Shown here: positions 1 to 8,870 of the stretch, piece by piece
Numbering within the stretch: the stretch's first letter is position 1
Layout: each line of letters opens with the position of its first letter
Source of the DNA: Sphingomonas_B tabacisoli
Lineage (GTDB): Bacteria > Pseudomonadota > Alphaproteobacteria > Sphingomonadales > Sphingomonadaceae
Assembly (NCBI RefSeq): GCF_042678385.1
Contig: NZ_JBHUDY010000001.1
Coordinates: 1 to 64,000, forward strand
DNA length: 64,000 nt
Direction of reading: 5' to 3'
Notes under the pieces: generated by a model
Database searches by the model: none
What the model saw: the letters and a program-made list of their open reading frames with translations, nothing else
Told to the model about the DNA's origin: nothing
Translations under genes and position numbers: made by a program

Positions 1-340
<340 letters not shown>

Positions 341-569
341 TGTCCGCATCCGACGCGGGAGGAATAGTCCCACGACGAACACGCTCATTTCAAGGAGCCG
401 TTCCTGCACATATATCACGTATGGAAACGTGAAGGACATGTAAGACCGTCTGCCAAGACCGAAGCCTCGAACAGAAGATCTATGGAACGGCTTGGTTTTT
501 CCGAGCACCCGGCACCTTGAGCTGCCGGACCCGGGGCCGCCGCCCACATGTCCCTTCATCTTGCATCAA

Positions 570-585
570 CAATGTCAAAGAGCCA
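570..585 (-). promoter_or_regulatory. rrn boxA antitermination element
   Basis: On the minus strand this reads TGGCTCTTTGACATTG, close to the E. coli rrn boxA (TGCTCTTTAACAA). It lies in the transcribed leader about 230 nt before the 16S start, where NusB/NusE are expected to load the antitermination complex. Identification is by motif and position. Confidence 0.75.
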
Positions 586-592
586 AAAACAG

Positions 593-637
593 GGACGCCG
601 TGTGGCTTCCCCTTTTTACCGGGGTAGCCGGGCGTCC
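593..637 (-). promoter_or_regulatory. rrn leader hairpin just upstream of boxA
   Basis: GGACGCC (593-599) pairs with GGCGTCC (631-637), and a T-run lies outside the stem on either strand. On the rRNA strand the stem is followed by TGTTTTTGG and then boxA, so the order is promoter, hairpin, boxA. This matches the boxB-boxA order of E. coli rrn leaders. It also looks like an intrinsic terminator that boxA could override. Confidence 0.55.
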
Positions 638-696
638 TGCTTTTTTGCGACCGCATCAGTGGGGGCCGTGCGGCCCGCGTCGCTGCGGTGAGAGGG

Positions 697-745
697 CATA
701 TATGTGGGGCGTTTTCCCCCGTCAACAGCCTTTTTGCATTTTTTG
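697..745 (-). promoter_or_regulatory. rrn promoter with upstream A-tracts
   Basis: On the minus strand there is TTGACG (-35, 720-725), a 17-bp spacer and TATATG (-10, 697-702), giving a start near 690. Directly upstream are A-tracts (on the plus strand T-runs at 731-735 and 739-744) that resemble an UP element. Position and orientation fit the rRNA operon. Confidence 0.8.
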
Positions 746-876
746 TGACGGACTTCCGGATCGACGTTCCAGACCCCGTTCACGGCCGGATATGAGCGAT
801 TGAGAGCGTCCTACACGGCCCACTCTATATGTCGCGTGCGCGTATGCGTGCATTGGGTCGTGATTCCGCCGCCCGA

Positions 877-1305
877 TCAGGCGGTCTGAATATATTCGCG
901 CAGCGCTTCCGCTTCGGCTTCGATCTTGTCGATCCGGTACTTCACCAGGTCGCCGATCGACACGAATCCGACCAGCGAATCCGATTCGGTGACCGGCAGA
1001 TGCCGGAATCGGCGCTGAGTCATCAGCGACAGCGCTGAGAGAACGCCCTGATTCGGGCTGACCGTGTGCGCCGGCGCCGTCATCACGTCGGCGACTCGCC
1101 TGTCGAGCGCCGCTGCGCCGCCGGAGGCGAGGCAGTAGACCACGTCGCGCTCCGAGAAGATGCCGAGCACGCGGCCGTTGTCCAACACGGGAAGCGCACC
1201 GATTCGCTTTTCCGCAAGCAGGGCGATCGCGTCCGACACGCTCGTGTCCGGCCCGACGCTGATCACTCTCCCTTCCCGTCCCTTCAGAATCGCCGCGATC
1301 GTCAT
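877..1305 (-). CDS. CBS-domain pair protein
   Basis: A 142-residue cytosolic protein made almost entirely of two CBS motifs, at about residues 8-60 and 75-130. Each ends with the typical pattern, seen as GIFSERDVV and GFVSIGDLV. Such stand-alone CBS pairs bind adenine nucleotides and act as energy sensors or regulators, but the partner is unknown here. The ATG is preceded by AGGGAG at good spacing. It lies upstream of the rrn promoter in the same orientation. Confidence 0.9.
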   Translation of the reverse strand: MTIAAILKGREGRVISVGPDTSVSDAIALLAEKRIGALPVLDNGRVLGIFSERDVVYCLASGGAAALDRRVADVMTAPAHTVSPNQGVLSALSLMTQRRFRHLPVTESDSLVGFVSIGDLVKYRIDKIEAEAEALREYIQTA

Positions 1306-1374
1306 GGTTCGACTCCCTGGTTGGGTGAACGAGCAGCATTGATGTTCGGTCCGTTTCCCGCAAGGGGAAAGGCG

Positions 1375-1680
1375 ATGGCCGAACCCAAGCCCAGCCTGTC
1401 CGACCCGGACTATGCCCGATTCGCCTGGGGGCGCTTCAAGCGGCTGATGGCATGGATGGCGCTGGCGGCGCTGGTCGCGACAGCGACGGGCCTGGGCATT
1501 CTGTGGCTACTCCAGGGACCGGTGCCGCTGCTCTTCCTGATTTTCACCGCGGGCGGAATCTTTTTTTCAGTGCTGCTGGCCGCGGCGCTGATGGGGCTGG
1601 TCTTCCTGAGCGCCGGCACCGGCCATGACGAACATATTCAGGATTATTCGGAAGACGATGATGACAATCGATTCGCGTGA
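1375..1680 (+). CDS. small two-TM membrane protein, function unknown
   Basis: A 101-residue protein with two hydrophobic segments (about residues 22-45 and 50-75) and an acidic C-terminus rich in Asp/Glu. The ATG at 1375 follows a purine-rich AAGGGGAAAGG ribosome site. I do not recognise a named family. Its 3' end overlaps the start of the following thioesterase gene, so the two are probably co-transcribed. Confidence 0.75.
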   Translation: MAEPKPSLSDPDYARFAWGRFKRLMAWMALAALVATATGLGILWLLQGPVPLLFLIFTAGGIFFSVLLAAALMGLVFLSAGTGHDEHIQDYSEDDDDNRFA

Positions 1681-2041
1681 ACCCATTCTCCGCGTCGCGC
1701 CCCGGCCCGGCGACATCAACTCGAACGGGCATATCTTCGGCGGCTGGGTGCTGAGTCAGATGGACATCGCCGGCGGCATCGTCGCCGGACGCACCGCCAA
1801 GGGCCCGACCGCGACGGTCGCGATCGAGGCGATGACCTTCATCGCGCCGATCCTGCTGCAGGACATCATCTCCGTTTACGCGCATGTCGAAAAGCGTGGC
1901 CGTACCTCGATGGGCATCCGCATCGAGGTGATCGCCGACCGCGCGCGGGGCGCTCAGCAGGTCAAGGTCACCGAAGGGCTGTTCACCTTCGTCGCGCTGG
2001 ACGAGAACGCCCGTCCGCGCCCAGTCGCCTGGGAAGACTAG
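1658..2041 (+). CDS. acyl-CoA thioesterase (hotdog fold)
   Basis: About 127 residues with the hallmarks of the YciA/BACH-type hotdog thioesterases: a DINSNGHIFGGWVLSQMD segment near the N-terminus, and a short chain length typical of single-hotdog enzymes. It should hydrolyse acyl-CoA to free acid and CoA in the cytosol. The start is at 1658 or 1661 (adjacent ATGs), with GGAAG just upstream inside the preceding gene. Its stop overlaps the stop of the convergent DUF1489 gene by four bases (CTAG). Confidence 0.9.
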   Translation: MMTIDSREPILRVAPRPGDINSNGHIFGGWVLSQMDIAGGIVAGRTAKGPTATVAIEAMTFIAPILLQDIISVYAHVEKRGRTSMGIRIEVIADRARGAQQVKVTEGLFTFVALDENARPRPVAWED

Positions 2042-2433
2042 ACGAGCGCCAGCGCGCTCAGCTCTTCAAGCAACTGCGGCGGCAAATCGGCGAGACCGGA
2101 GCCGCCGCCCATATCCTTGGGCGCATCCGACGGAGTCAGATATCGCCAGCCTTGGTGCGCGCGGCGCGGATGGGGCTGAACGGCGATCAGGTGCGAATCG
2201 AGCTCGATCAGGCAGCGCCGGTCCTCGCTTTCGGCAAAGCCCAGGATTTCCTGACGCCCGACGAGCCGGTGTTTGATGATCCAGAACAAGGATCCGCCGA
2301 TCATCTCGGTGTGCCGCGTCGGTCGGTACCGCGTCGTGATGCGCACCACGCCGCTGTCCGCTCGCCCGGAGATTCGCGCGCGCAGCGCCTCGGCCGTGGC
2401 GCAGCCAACCGCGACTTTGGTCAGGTGAAGCAT
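2038..2433 (-). CDS. DUF1489 family protein
   Basis: A 131-residue soluble protein that I recognise as the alphaproteobacterial DUF1489 family; the function is unknown. It follows mgtE by 31 nt on the same strand and is likely in its transcript. No signal peptide or membrane segment is visible. Confidence 0.8.
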   Translation of the reverse strand: MLHLTKVAVGCATAEALRARISGRADSGVVRITTRYRPTRHTEMIGGSLFWIIKHRLVGRQEILGFAESEDRRCLIELDSHLIAVQPHPRRAHQGWRYLTPSDAPKDMGGGSGLADLPPQLLEELSALALV

Positions 2434-2464
2434 GGCCTCTCAGGTGGGGCGGAGGCGCGTCGGT

Positions 2465-3868
2465 TCAACCGCCCAAATGGAAGAGCGTCGCCAGACCCAA
2501 AAAGCTGAAGAACCCCATGACGTCGGTCGCGGTGGTCACGAACACCGCCGACGACACCGCCGGATCGACTCGCAGCCGGTCGAGCGTGATCGGGATCAGG
2601 ATGCCGGCCAAGCCTGCGACGAGATTGTTGATCAGCATGGCGAGCGCGATCGTCAGGCCGAGCAACGGATAGGCGTAGATCAGCCCGACCGCGACGCCGA
2701 TCAGGAGGCCGAGACTGAGCCCATTGGCGCTGGCGATGGTCAGCTCGCGCCCGAACATGCGGAGTGTGTTCGATTCGGTAAGCTGGTTGGTGGCAAGCGC
2801 GCGCACCGCCACCGCGAGCGTCTGCGTGCCGGCATTGCCCCCCATGCCGGAGACGATCGGCATCAGAACGGCTAGGAGAGCGAATCGGCCGATCTCGGCC
2901 TGAAAAAGCCCGACCACCGACGCGGCGAGAATCGCGGTGCCGAGGTTCACCACCAGCCAGGTGAGCCGCGTCTTGATCGTAAGCTGGATCGGCTGGTTGA
3001 TGTCGCCGTCGCCGGCGCCGGACAGGCGGAGAATGTCCTCGCCCGCTTCTTCCTGGATGATGTGGACGATGTCGTCGACGGTGATCATGCCGACCAGCCG
3101 CCCCGACTGGTCGACGACGGCGGCCGAGATCAGCGCGTATTTCTGGAAGCGGAGCGCCACTTCCTCCTGATCCATGTCAACCGGAATCAGCGTCTGCTCG
3201 CGCTTCATCACGTCGGCTATCGCGACCTTGCGCGGCGTGCGCAGGATCCAGCTCAGCTGGCAGGTGCCCACCGGATGATGCGCGGGATCGACGACGAAGA
3301 TTTCCCAGAAGTCGGTGGTCAGCTCGTCATTGCCGCGCAGATAGTCGATGACATGCCCGACGGTCCAATGCTCGGGCACCGCGATCAGCTCGCGCTGCAT
3401 CAGGCGGCCGGCGGATTCCTCCGGGTAGCCGAGCGCTTCCTCGATCGCGGCGCGGTCGTCCGGCTCCATCGCGCGCAAGACTTCGCGCTGCTCGGCCGGC
3501 TCCATATCCTCGATGATCGCGACCGCGTCGTCGGTATCGAGCTCGGAGGCGATGTCCGCGACCTGAGACGGATCGAGCTCGTCGATCAGGTCCTCGCGGA
3601 CATAATCGTTCATCTCGGCGAACACGTCGCCGTCGAGCAGGTCCTTCAATGCGAGGGCGAGCGGCTGGCGCCATTCGGACGGGGCCAGCTCGAACAGGTC
3701 GGCGATGTCGGCCGGGTGGAGCGGCGCGACCAGGGCGCGCGCGCCTTCCTCGTCGCCCTCTTCCAGCCGGTCGATGACGGCGCGAACGAACTCGGGCTTC
3801 AGCCGGTCGTCCTCGTCGAGCTGGGTTTCTGCTTCGGAAGCGGTCTGGTCGAGTTCGGTCTCGCTCAT
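2465..3868 (-). CDS. mgtE: magnesium transporter MgtE
   Basis: A 467-residue protein with full MgtE architecture. It has an acidic N-terminal superhelical domain (about residues 25-140), paired CBS domains (about 145-275) that sense cytosolic Mg2+, and five membrane helices (about 300-465) with the conserved MPIVSGMGGNAGTQT segment. It forms a gated Mg2+ channel in the inner membrane. The ATG has a strong AAGGAGG site. Length matches the family (about 450-470). Confidence 0.96.
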   Translation of the reverse strand: MSETELDQTASEAETQLDEDDRLKPEFVRAVIDRLEEGDEEGARALVAPLHPADIADLFELAPSEWRQPLALALKDLLDGDVFAEMNDYVREDLIDELDPSQVADIASELDTDDAVAIIEDMEPAEQREVLRAMEPDDRAAIEEALGYPEESAGRLMQRELIAVPEHWTVGHVIDYLRGNDELTTDFWEIFVVDPAHHPVGTCQLSWILRTPRKVAIADVMKREQTLIPVDMDQEEVALRFQKYALISAAVVDQSGRLVGMITVDDIVHIIQEEAGEDILRLSGAGDGDINQPIQLTIKTRLTWLVVNLGTAILAASVVGLFQAEIGRFALLAVLMPIVSGMGGNAGTQTLAVAVRALATNQLTESNTLRMFGRELTIASANGLSLGLLIGVAVGLIYAYPLLGLTIALAMLINNLVAGLAGILIPITLDRLRVDPAVSSAVFVTTATDVMGFFSFLGLATLFHLGG

Positions 3869-3988
3869 CTCCGCCTCCTTTGCTTTAGCGCCCGCGGCGG
3901 CTTAGGCCGGGCGCGCGGGAAAAGGCAATCCTTCCATCCCTGTGGCACCTCTCTATATGGGCGCCTTTACATCCCAAGGAGTTCCGAC

Positions 3989-4441
<453 letters not shown>

Positions 4442-4455
4442 ACACACTTCTCGTC

Positions 4456-4812
4456 ATGCTCGGCGGCGCCATCGGCGCGGCGCTGCGCTTCCATGTCGGA
4501 AGCGTAACGATCCGCGCTTGGGGTCCGTCCTTTCCTTGGGGGACTTTGATCGCGAACATCTCCGGCGGGCTGGCGATGGGCCTGCTCGCCGGCATCCTTG
4601 CGCGAACGAGCGGCGGCAACGAGCCGTACCGCCTGTTCTTCGGGGTCGGCGTGCTGGGTGGATATACGACCTTCTCGGCATTCAGCCTGGAAACGTTCGG
4701 CATGATCGAGCGCGGACAGACCGCGCTTGCCCTTGGCTATATTTTGATTTCGGTCGCTGGCGCGATCGGCGCGCTGGCGGCCGGATTGTTGCTGGTGCGC
4801 GCGGTCGCATGA
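4456..4812 (+). CDS. crcB: fluoride channel CrcB/FluC
   Basis: About 118 residues from this ATG, with four membrane helices and the family hallmarks: LGGAIGAALRF at the N-terminus, GTLIANISGG in helix 2 and GGYTTFSAFS in helix 3. It exports F- as a dual-topology dimer. The ATG leaves the first helix slightly short. An in-frame CTG at 4438, overlapping the previous stop as CTGA, would give 124 residues, closer to the usual 124-127. No fluoride riboswitch is possible because the gene is fused to ppi. Its TGA overlaps the next ATG. Confidence 0.92.
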   Translation: MLGGAIGAALRFHVGSVTIRAWGPSFPWGTLIANISGGLAMGLLAGILARTSGGNEPYRLFFGVGVLGGYTTFSAFSLETFGMIERGQTALALGYILISVAGAIGALAAGLLLVRAVA

Positions 4813-5894
4813 GCGAAGTCCGCACCTTCACCGTCGCGCCTGACGACGACGGCATCAGGCTCGACCGCTGGTTCAAGCGGCACATGCCGGACATTTCGTT
4901 CGCGCAGGTCTCGCGCTGGGCGCGCACCGGCCAGCTCCGCCTCGACGGCAAGCGCGCCACGCCCGGCGATCGGATCGAAGCCGGACAGGCGATTCGCGTG
5001 CCGCCCGCCGAACCGGCTGCGCCCGAAAAGGCCAAGCCGAAGCGCGAACGGGTACCGCTGACCGACGACCAGATCGCCTTCGCCCAGGAATTGCTGATCC
5101 ATCAGGACGCCCAGGCGCTGGTCATTAACAAGCCGCCGGGGCTCGCGACGCAGGGCGGCACCAAGACGCACGAACATGTCGATGCGCTGCTCGACGCGCT
5201 CCAGTTCGAAGCGGACGGACGGCCAAAGCTGGTCCACCGACTCGACAAGGACACGTCGGGCGCGCTGCTGCTCGCCCGCACCAGCCGGGCCGCCGCCTTC
5301 TTCGGCAAGAGTTTTTCCAGCCGCACTGCGCGCAAGGTCTATTGGGCGCTGGTCGCGGGCGTGCCCTCGATCGAGAACGGGTTCATCGACCTTCCGCTTG
5401 CCAAGCAGCCCGGCACCGGCGGCGAGAAGATGCATGTCGACGAAAAGGAAGGGCTGCCCGCCAAGACGCGCTACCGTCTGATCGAGCGCGCCGGGAACAA
5501 CACGGCCTGGCTGGAGCTGCAGCCGCTGACGGGCCGCACCCACCAGCTGCGCGTGCATCTGGCGGCGATCGGTCATCCGATCGTCGGCGACGGCAAATAT
5601 GGCGGTCCGGACGCGTTTCTGGCCGGCAGCATCAGCCGCAAGATGCACCTGCACGCGCGGCGCATCCGCATCGACCATCCCGATGGGGGACGTCTTGACG
5701 TCACTGCCGAGCTTCCTGCGCACTTTGCCGAAAGCCTGCACACGCTGGGCTTCGACCCGAGCGCGGGCGACCTTCCCCTCGACGAAGTGAAGTTCAGCGA
5801 GACGCCCGAAGGCAAGCGCCGCGCCACAACCGCCGCCGCCAAGGCGCGCCGCAAAGAACGGAAGGGCGAGCGCCGGTCGCGGAGGCGGGGGTGA
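4809..5894 (+). CDS. RluA-family 23S rRNA pseudouridine synthase (RluC-like)
   Basis: 361 residues: an N-terminal S4 RNA-binding domain (about 15-70) followed by the RluA catalytic domain. The catalytic Asp is in HRLDKDTSG (D146), and GRTHQLRVHL lies further on. It isomerises uridines in rRNA. The S4 plus catalytic layout fits RluC or RluD; which site is modified cannot be read from the sequence. The C-terminus carries a very basic tail (about 20 Lys/Arg in the last 35 residues). ATGA overlap with crcB. Confidence 0.92.
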   Translation: MSEVRTFTVAPDDDGIRLDRWFKRHMPDISFAQVSRWARTGQLRLDGKRATPGDRIEAGQAIRVPPAEPAAPEKAKPKRERVPLTDDQIAFAQELLIHQDAQALVINKPPGLATQGGTKTHEHVDALLDALQFEADGRPKLVHRLDKDTSGALLLARTSRAAAFFGKSFSSRTARKVYWALVAGVPSIENGFIDLPLAKQPGTGGEKMHVDEKEGLPAKTRYRLIERAGNNTAWLELQPLTGRTHQLRVHLAAIGHPIVGDGKYGGPDAFLAGSISRKMHLHARRIRIDHPDGGRLDVTAELPAHFAESLHTLGFDPSAGDLPLDEVKFSETPEGKRRATTAAAKARRKERKGERRSRRRG

Positions 5895-6550
5895 ACCGCC
5901 TCGCCCTGTTCGATTGCGACGGGACGCTGGTCGATTCGCACGGGGCCATCGGCCGCGCGATGGACGAGTGCTTTACCTGCCACGGCCTGACGCCGCCCGA
6001 TCGCCACGCGACGCGGCGGGTGATCGGGCTCAGCCTGCCCCATGCGATGCAGGCACTGCTGCCGGACGCGGAGGCCGAGCTGCATCACGCGCTGGCCGAG
6101 ACCTACAAATCCGCCTTTCAGCGCCACCGTGCCGAGGGTCTGGTCGACGAGCCGCTGTTCGAAGGGATTGCCGAGGCACTGGCCGCGCTGGAGGCCCGGG
6201 GCTGGCTGCTCGGCGTGGCGACCGGCAAGTCGGACCGGGGCCTGCGGCTCTGTCTTGAGCGGCACGGGCTTCACGCCCGGTTCGTCACGCTGCAGACCGC
6301 CGACCGCCATCCCTCCAAGCCGCACCCGGCGATGGCGGAGGCGGCGATCGCCGAAGCCGGGGCGGCACCCGAAATTACGGTGATGATCGGCGACACCAGC
6401 TTCGACATGATGATGGCGCGCGCCGCCGGCGCCCATGCGCTGGGCGTCGGCTGGGGCTATCATGACGCGGCCGAGCTGCAGGCCGCGGGCGCAGCCGCCG
6501 TGGTCGACACGGCCGAGGAGCTGACCTGCTGGATGGAGCGTTTCGCGTGA
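5891..6550 (+). CDS. HAD-IA hydrolase, phosphoglycolate-phosphatase-like
   Basis: 219 residues with HAD motif I FDCDGTLVDS at the N-terminus, a helical cap, motif III Lys near KPHP and motif IV GDTSFDM. These are Mg2+-dependent phosphatases acting through an aspartyl-phosphate; the substrate is not deducible. The start is GTG, overlapping the previous stop (GTGA). The next gene also starts with an overlapping GTG, giving a tight operon. Confidence 0.9.
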   Translation: MNRLALFDCDGTLVDSHGAIGRAMDECFTCHGLTPPDRHATRRVIGLSLPHAMQALLPDAEAELHHALAETYKSAFQRHRAEGLVDEPLFEGIAEALAALEARGWLLGVATGKSDRGLRLCLERHGLHARFVTLQTADRHPSKPHPAMAEAAIAEAGAAPEITVMIGDTSFDMMMARAAGAHALGVGWGYHDAAELQAAGAAAVVDTAEELTCWMERFA

Positions 6551-6762
6551 CGAATCCCGATGACCTCGCCCGCACACGCTTCTTCATCCTGTCGCTGCTG
6601 CGTCTGTCCGGCGCGGTGCTGGTGATGTTCGGGCTGGTGATCGCCGCGGGCCGGTTCGAGTCCATCCCAAAAGTTGCCGGCACGGCGATGGTGCTGATCG
6701 GCGCACTCGACTTTGCGCTGGTGCCGCGACTGCTGGCGCGGCGCTGGCGAACCCCGAAGTGA
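6547..6762 (+). CDS. small two-TM membrane protein
   Basis: A 71-residue protein with two predicted membrane helices (about 13-35 and 42-60) and a basic C-terminus. The GTG start overlaps the upstream stop, and its own stop overlaps the next gene's GTG. Its conserved-looking place directly before the ATP12 gene suggests a shared transcript; no named function is recognised. Confidence 0.7.
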   Translation: MTNPDDLARTRFFILSLLRLSGAVLVMFGLVIAAGRFESIPKVAGTAMVLIGALDFALVPRLLARRWRTPK

Positions 6763-7439
6763 AGCGTTTCTGGAAAGAGGCGCGGGCTGACGACGGCACG
6801 GTGCTGCTCGACGGCAAGCCGGTGCGCACGCCCAAGCGCAACCCGCTGGCGCTGCCGACGTCCGCGCTTGCCAAGGCGATCGCTGCGGAATGGAACGCGG
6901 TCGGCGAGGAACTAGACCCGCGCACGCTGCCGCTGACCGGCCTCGCCAACGCTGCAATCGACATCGTCGAACCGGATCGGCTGAGCTTCGCAGCCCAGCT
7001 TGCCAAATATGGCGAGACCGATTTGCTCGCCTATCGCGCGGAATCGCCGCCCGAGCTGGTCGCGCGCCAGGCCGCGGAGTGGGACCCGCTGCTCGACTGG
7101 GTGCGCGCACGATACGATGTGCATGTCGAGATCGTTACCGGCATCATGCATCGGCCGCAGCCGGCGGCGACCGTGGCGCGGCTGCGCGATGCGACCATTG
7201 CATGCGGCGACTTCGAGCTGGCGGCCCTGTCGCCGCTGGTGACGATCGGCGGCTCGCTGATCGCGGGCCTTGCCGTGCTCGAACGCGCATTCGATGCCGG
7301 CACGGTCTGGGCCGCCGTCAATCTGGATGAGTTGTGGCAGGAAGAACAATGGGGCGCCGACCTGCTGGCCGAGCAAGCACGCGAGTCCCGGCGGCGGGAC
7401 TGGGATGTCGCGGTGCGGTTTTTGGGGTTGCATCGTTAA
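6759..7439 (+). CDS. ATP12-family F1-ATPase assembly chaperone
   Basis: 226 residues matching the ATP12 family: the N-terminal KRFWKEA segment, LDGKPVRTPKRNPLALPT, and the C-terminal LDELWQEEQWG. In mitochondria ATP12 binds the F1 alpha subunit before hexamer assembly; the alphaproteobacterial copies are presumed to act similarly in the cytosol. Start GTG overlaps the upstream stop. No ATP synthase genes are nearby. Confidence 0.9.
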   Translation: MKRFWKEARADDGTVLLDGKPVRTPKRNPLALPTSALAKAIAAEWNAVGEELDPRTLPLTGLANAAIDIVEPDRLSFAAQLAKYGETDLLAYRAESPPELVARQAAEWDPLLDWVRARYDVHVEIVTGIMHRPQPAATVARLRDATIACGDFELAALSPLVTIGGSLIAGLAVLERAFDAGTVWAAVNLDELWQEEQWGADLLAEQARESRRRDWDVAVRFLGLHR

Positions 7440-7458
7440 ACAAGCAGCGCCCTAAACT

Positions 7459-7542
7459 CCGTTCGGGCTGAGCCTGTCGAAGCCCTGCCCTTTTTGCGGA
7501 ATCAAGAGAAGAACAGGCCTTCGACAAGCTCAGGCCGAACGG
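7459..7542. repeat. palindromic REP-like element, family A, intergenic copy
   Basis: Two arms (7459-7485 and 7515-7542) form an imperfect inverted repeat around the core GTTCGGGCTGAGCCTGTCGA and its complement, separated by about 30 nt. It lies between the convergent ends of the ATP12 and bkdB genes. A second copy sits inside bkdB. RNA from either strand would fold into a long stem, so it may also act as a shared transcription end. Confidence 0.85.
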
Positions 7543-7563
7543 TGCGGGTGGAAGCTTCCGAAC

Positions 7564-8865
7564 CTAATCCGCGAACAGCAGGACCGGGGTTTCCAGCAGT
7601 TTCTTCAGCGCCTGCACATAGCTTGCCGCATCCCACCCATCGACAACGCGGTGGTCGCAACTGATCGACAGGTTCATCAGCTTGGCGCGAACGATGTCGT
7701 CGCCGCGGAACACCGGGCGCTCGACGATCTTGTTGGGGCCGATGATCGCGACTTCGGGGCGGTTGATGACCGGCGTCGTCGCAATGCCGCCCAAAGGCCC
7801 GAGCGAAGTGACGGTGATCGTGCCGCCGCCGAGTTCGTCGGGCTTGAGCTTCTGCGTGCGGGCCGCCTCGGCCAGCCGGGCGATTTCGCTCGCGAGCTGC
7901 CAGACATTCTTGTCCTGCGCATCGCGGATGACCGGCACGGTGAGACCGGCATCGGTCTGCGCCGCCATGCCGAGATGGACGCGGCCCGACCGCGTCACAA
8001 CACCCGCTTCATCGTCATAGCGCGCGTTGAGCATCGGAAACTCGGGAAGCGTCCGGCAGATCGCGACGATCAGGAACGGCAACATCGTCAGCTTCGGCCG
8101 CTGCCCACGATTGGCATTCAGATCGGCGCGGACGTCCTCGAGTGCGGTCACGTCGATTTCGTCGACATAGGTGAAGTGCGGGATGTGGCGCTTCGCCGCC
8201 TGCATGTTCTCGGCGATCTTGCGGCGCATGCCGATGACCTTGATCGTCTCGTCCGCGCGCGCGCGGCTGACGTGGGGCGCGTGATAGCCCTGGCCGGCAT
8301 TGTAGGTAAGGAAGGCGTCGAGATCGTGGTGCCGGATGCGCCCTTCCTGCGACGGCTTCACTTGCGACAGGTCGATCCCGAGCTCCTTCGCGCGCGCGCG
8401 AACCGCGGGCGAGGCGAGGACCGAAGCGTGCGACCTGGGCTCCTCGACTCCGTTCGGGCTGAGCTTGTCGAAGCCTTGGTCTTTCTTCTCCGGAGCGGAA
8501 GGCGAAGGGAGGGCTTCGACAGGCTCAGCCCGAACGGCAGGAGGTGTGACGGACGGCGGCAGATCCGCTTCGGTCTCCACCGACATCGGCGCAGCCTTGT
8601 CCTCGGCCACTCCGGCATCCTCCCCTGCCGTCTCAATAACGACCAAGGTCGAGCCGATCGGAATCTGGTCGCCGACCTCGCCCGCCAACTGCAGGACGGT
8701 GCCAGCGACCGGGCTTTCCATCTCGACCGTCGCCTTGTCGGTCATCATGTCGGCGAGCTGCTGGTCTTCCTCCACACGATCGCCGACCTTGACGTGCCAC
8801 GCGACGATCTCGGCCTCGGCAATGCCTTCGCCGATGTCGGGCAGACGGAATTCGAAGCGCGCCAT
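7564..8865 (-). CDS. bkdB: branched-chain 2-oxoacid dehydrogenase E2 (dihydrolipoyl acyltransferase)
   Basis: 433 residues: a lipoyl domain (about 1-80, lipoyl Lys in TDKATVE, K44), a linker, a peripheral E1/E3-binding domain (about 150-190) and the acyltransferase core ending with the DHRVVDG active-site motif. It transfers the acyl group to CoA. The linker (residues about 111-139) is encoded by a copy of palindromic element A, read as VRAEPVEAL...GFDKLSPNG. The start is at 8865, where the lipoyl domain begins, rather than a longer upstream frame. Third gene of the bkd operon; no E3 gene follows. Confidence 0.95.
   Translation of the reverse strand: MARFEFRLPDIGEGIAEAEIVAWHVKVGDRVEEDQQLADMMTDKATVEMESPVAGTVLQLAGEVGDQIPIGSTLVVIETAGEDAGVAEDKAAPMSVETEADLPPSVTPPAVRAEPVEALPSPSAPEKKDQGFDKLSPNGVEEPRSHASVLASPAVRARAKELGIDLSQVKPSQEGRIRHHDLDAFLTYNAGQGYHAPHVSRARADETIKVIGMRRKIAENMQAAKRHIPHFTYVDEIDVTALEDVRADLNANRGQRPKLTMLPFLIVAICRTLPEFPMLNARYDDEAGVVTRSGRVHLGMAAQTDAGLTVPVIRDAQDKNVWQLASEIARLAEAARTQKLKPDELGGGTITVTSLGPLGGIATTPVINRPEVAIIGPNKIVERPVFRGDDIVRAKLMNLSISCDHRVVDGWDAASYVQALKKLLETPVLLFAD
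8450..8537. repeat. palindromic REP-like element, family A, inside bkdB
   Basis: Same arms as the 7459-7542 copy (8450-8475 and 8511-8537), inserted in frame within bkdB so that the reading frame continues through it. It encodes about 29 residues of the flexible linker between the lipoyl and peripheral-subunit-binding domains. The inserted peptide is Pro/Glu/Ser-rich and is tolerated by a linker that is naturally variable. Confidence 0.9.
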
Positions 8866-8870
8866 CGCGG

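Larger units (their letters stand above)
341..876. other. rrn leader and promoter region
   Basis: This 536-bp gap between the 16S gene and the CBS-domain gene contains no convincing coding frame. It holds the rrn promoter, a leader hairpin and a boxA antiterminator, all on the minus strand and listed separately. The implied leader is about 350 nt. The part between the promoter and the CBS gene (about 750-876) shows nothing I can name. Confidence 0.7.

Noticed and set aside
3062..3988. Long plus-strand frame opposite mgtE running into the cyclophilin gene
   Set aside because: Only the part from 3989 is real; upstream is antisense to mgtE and has no family signature.
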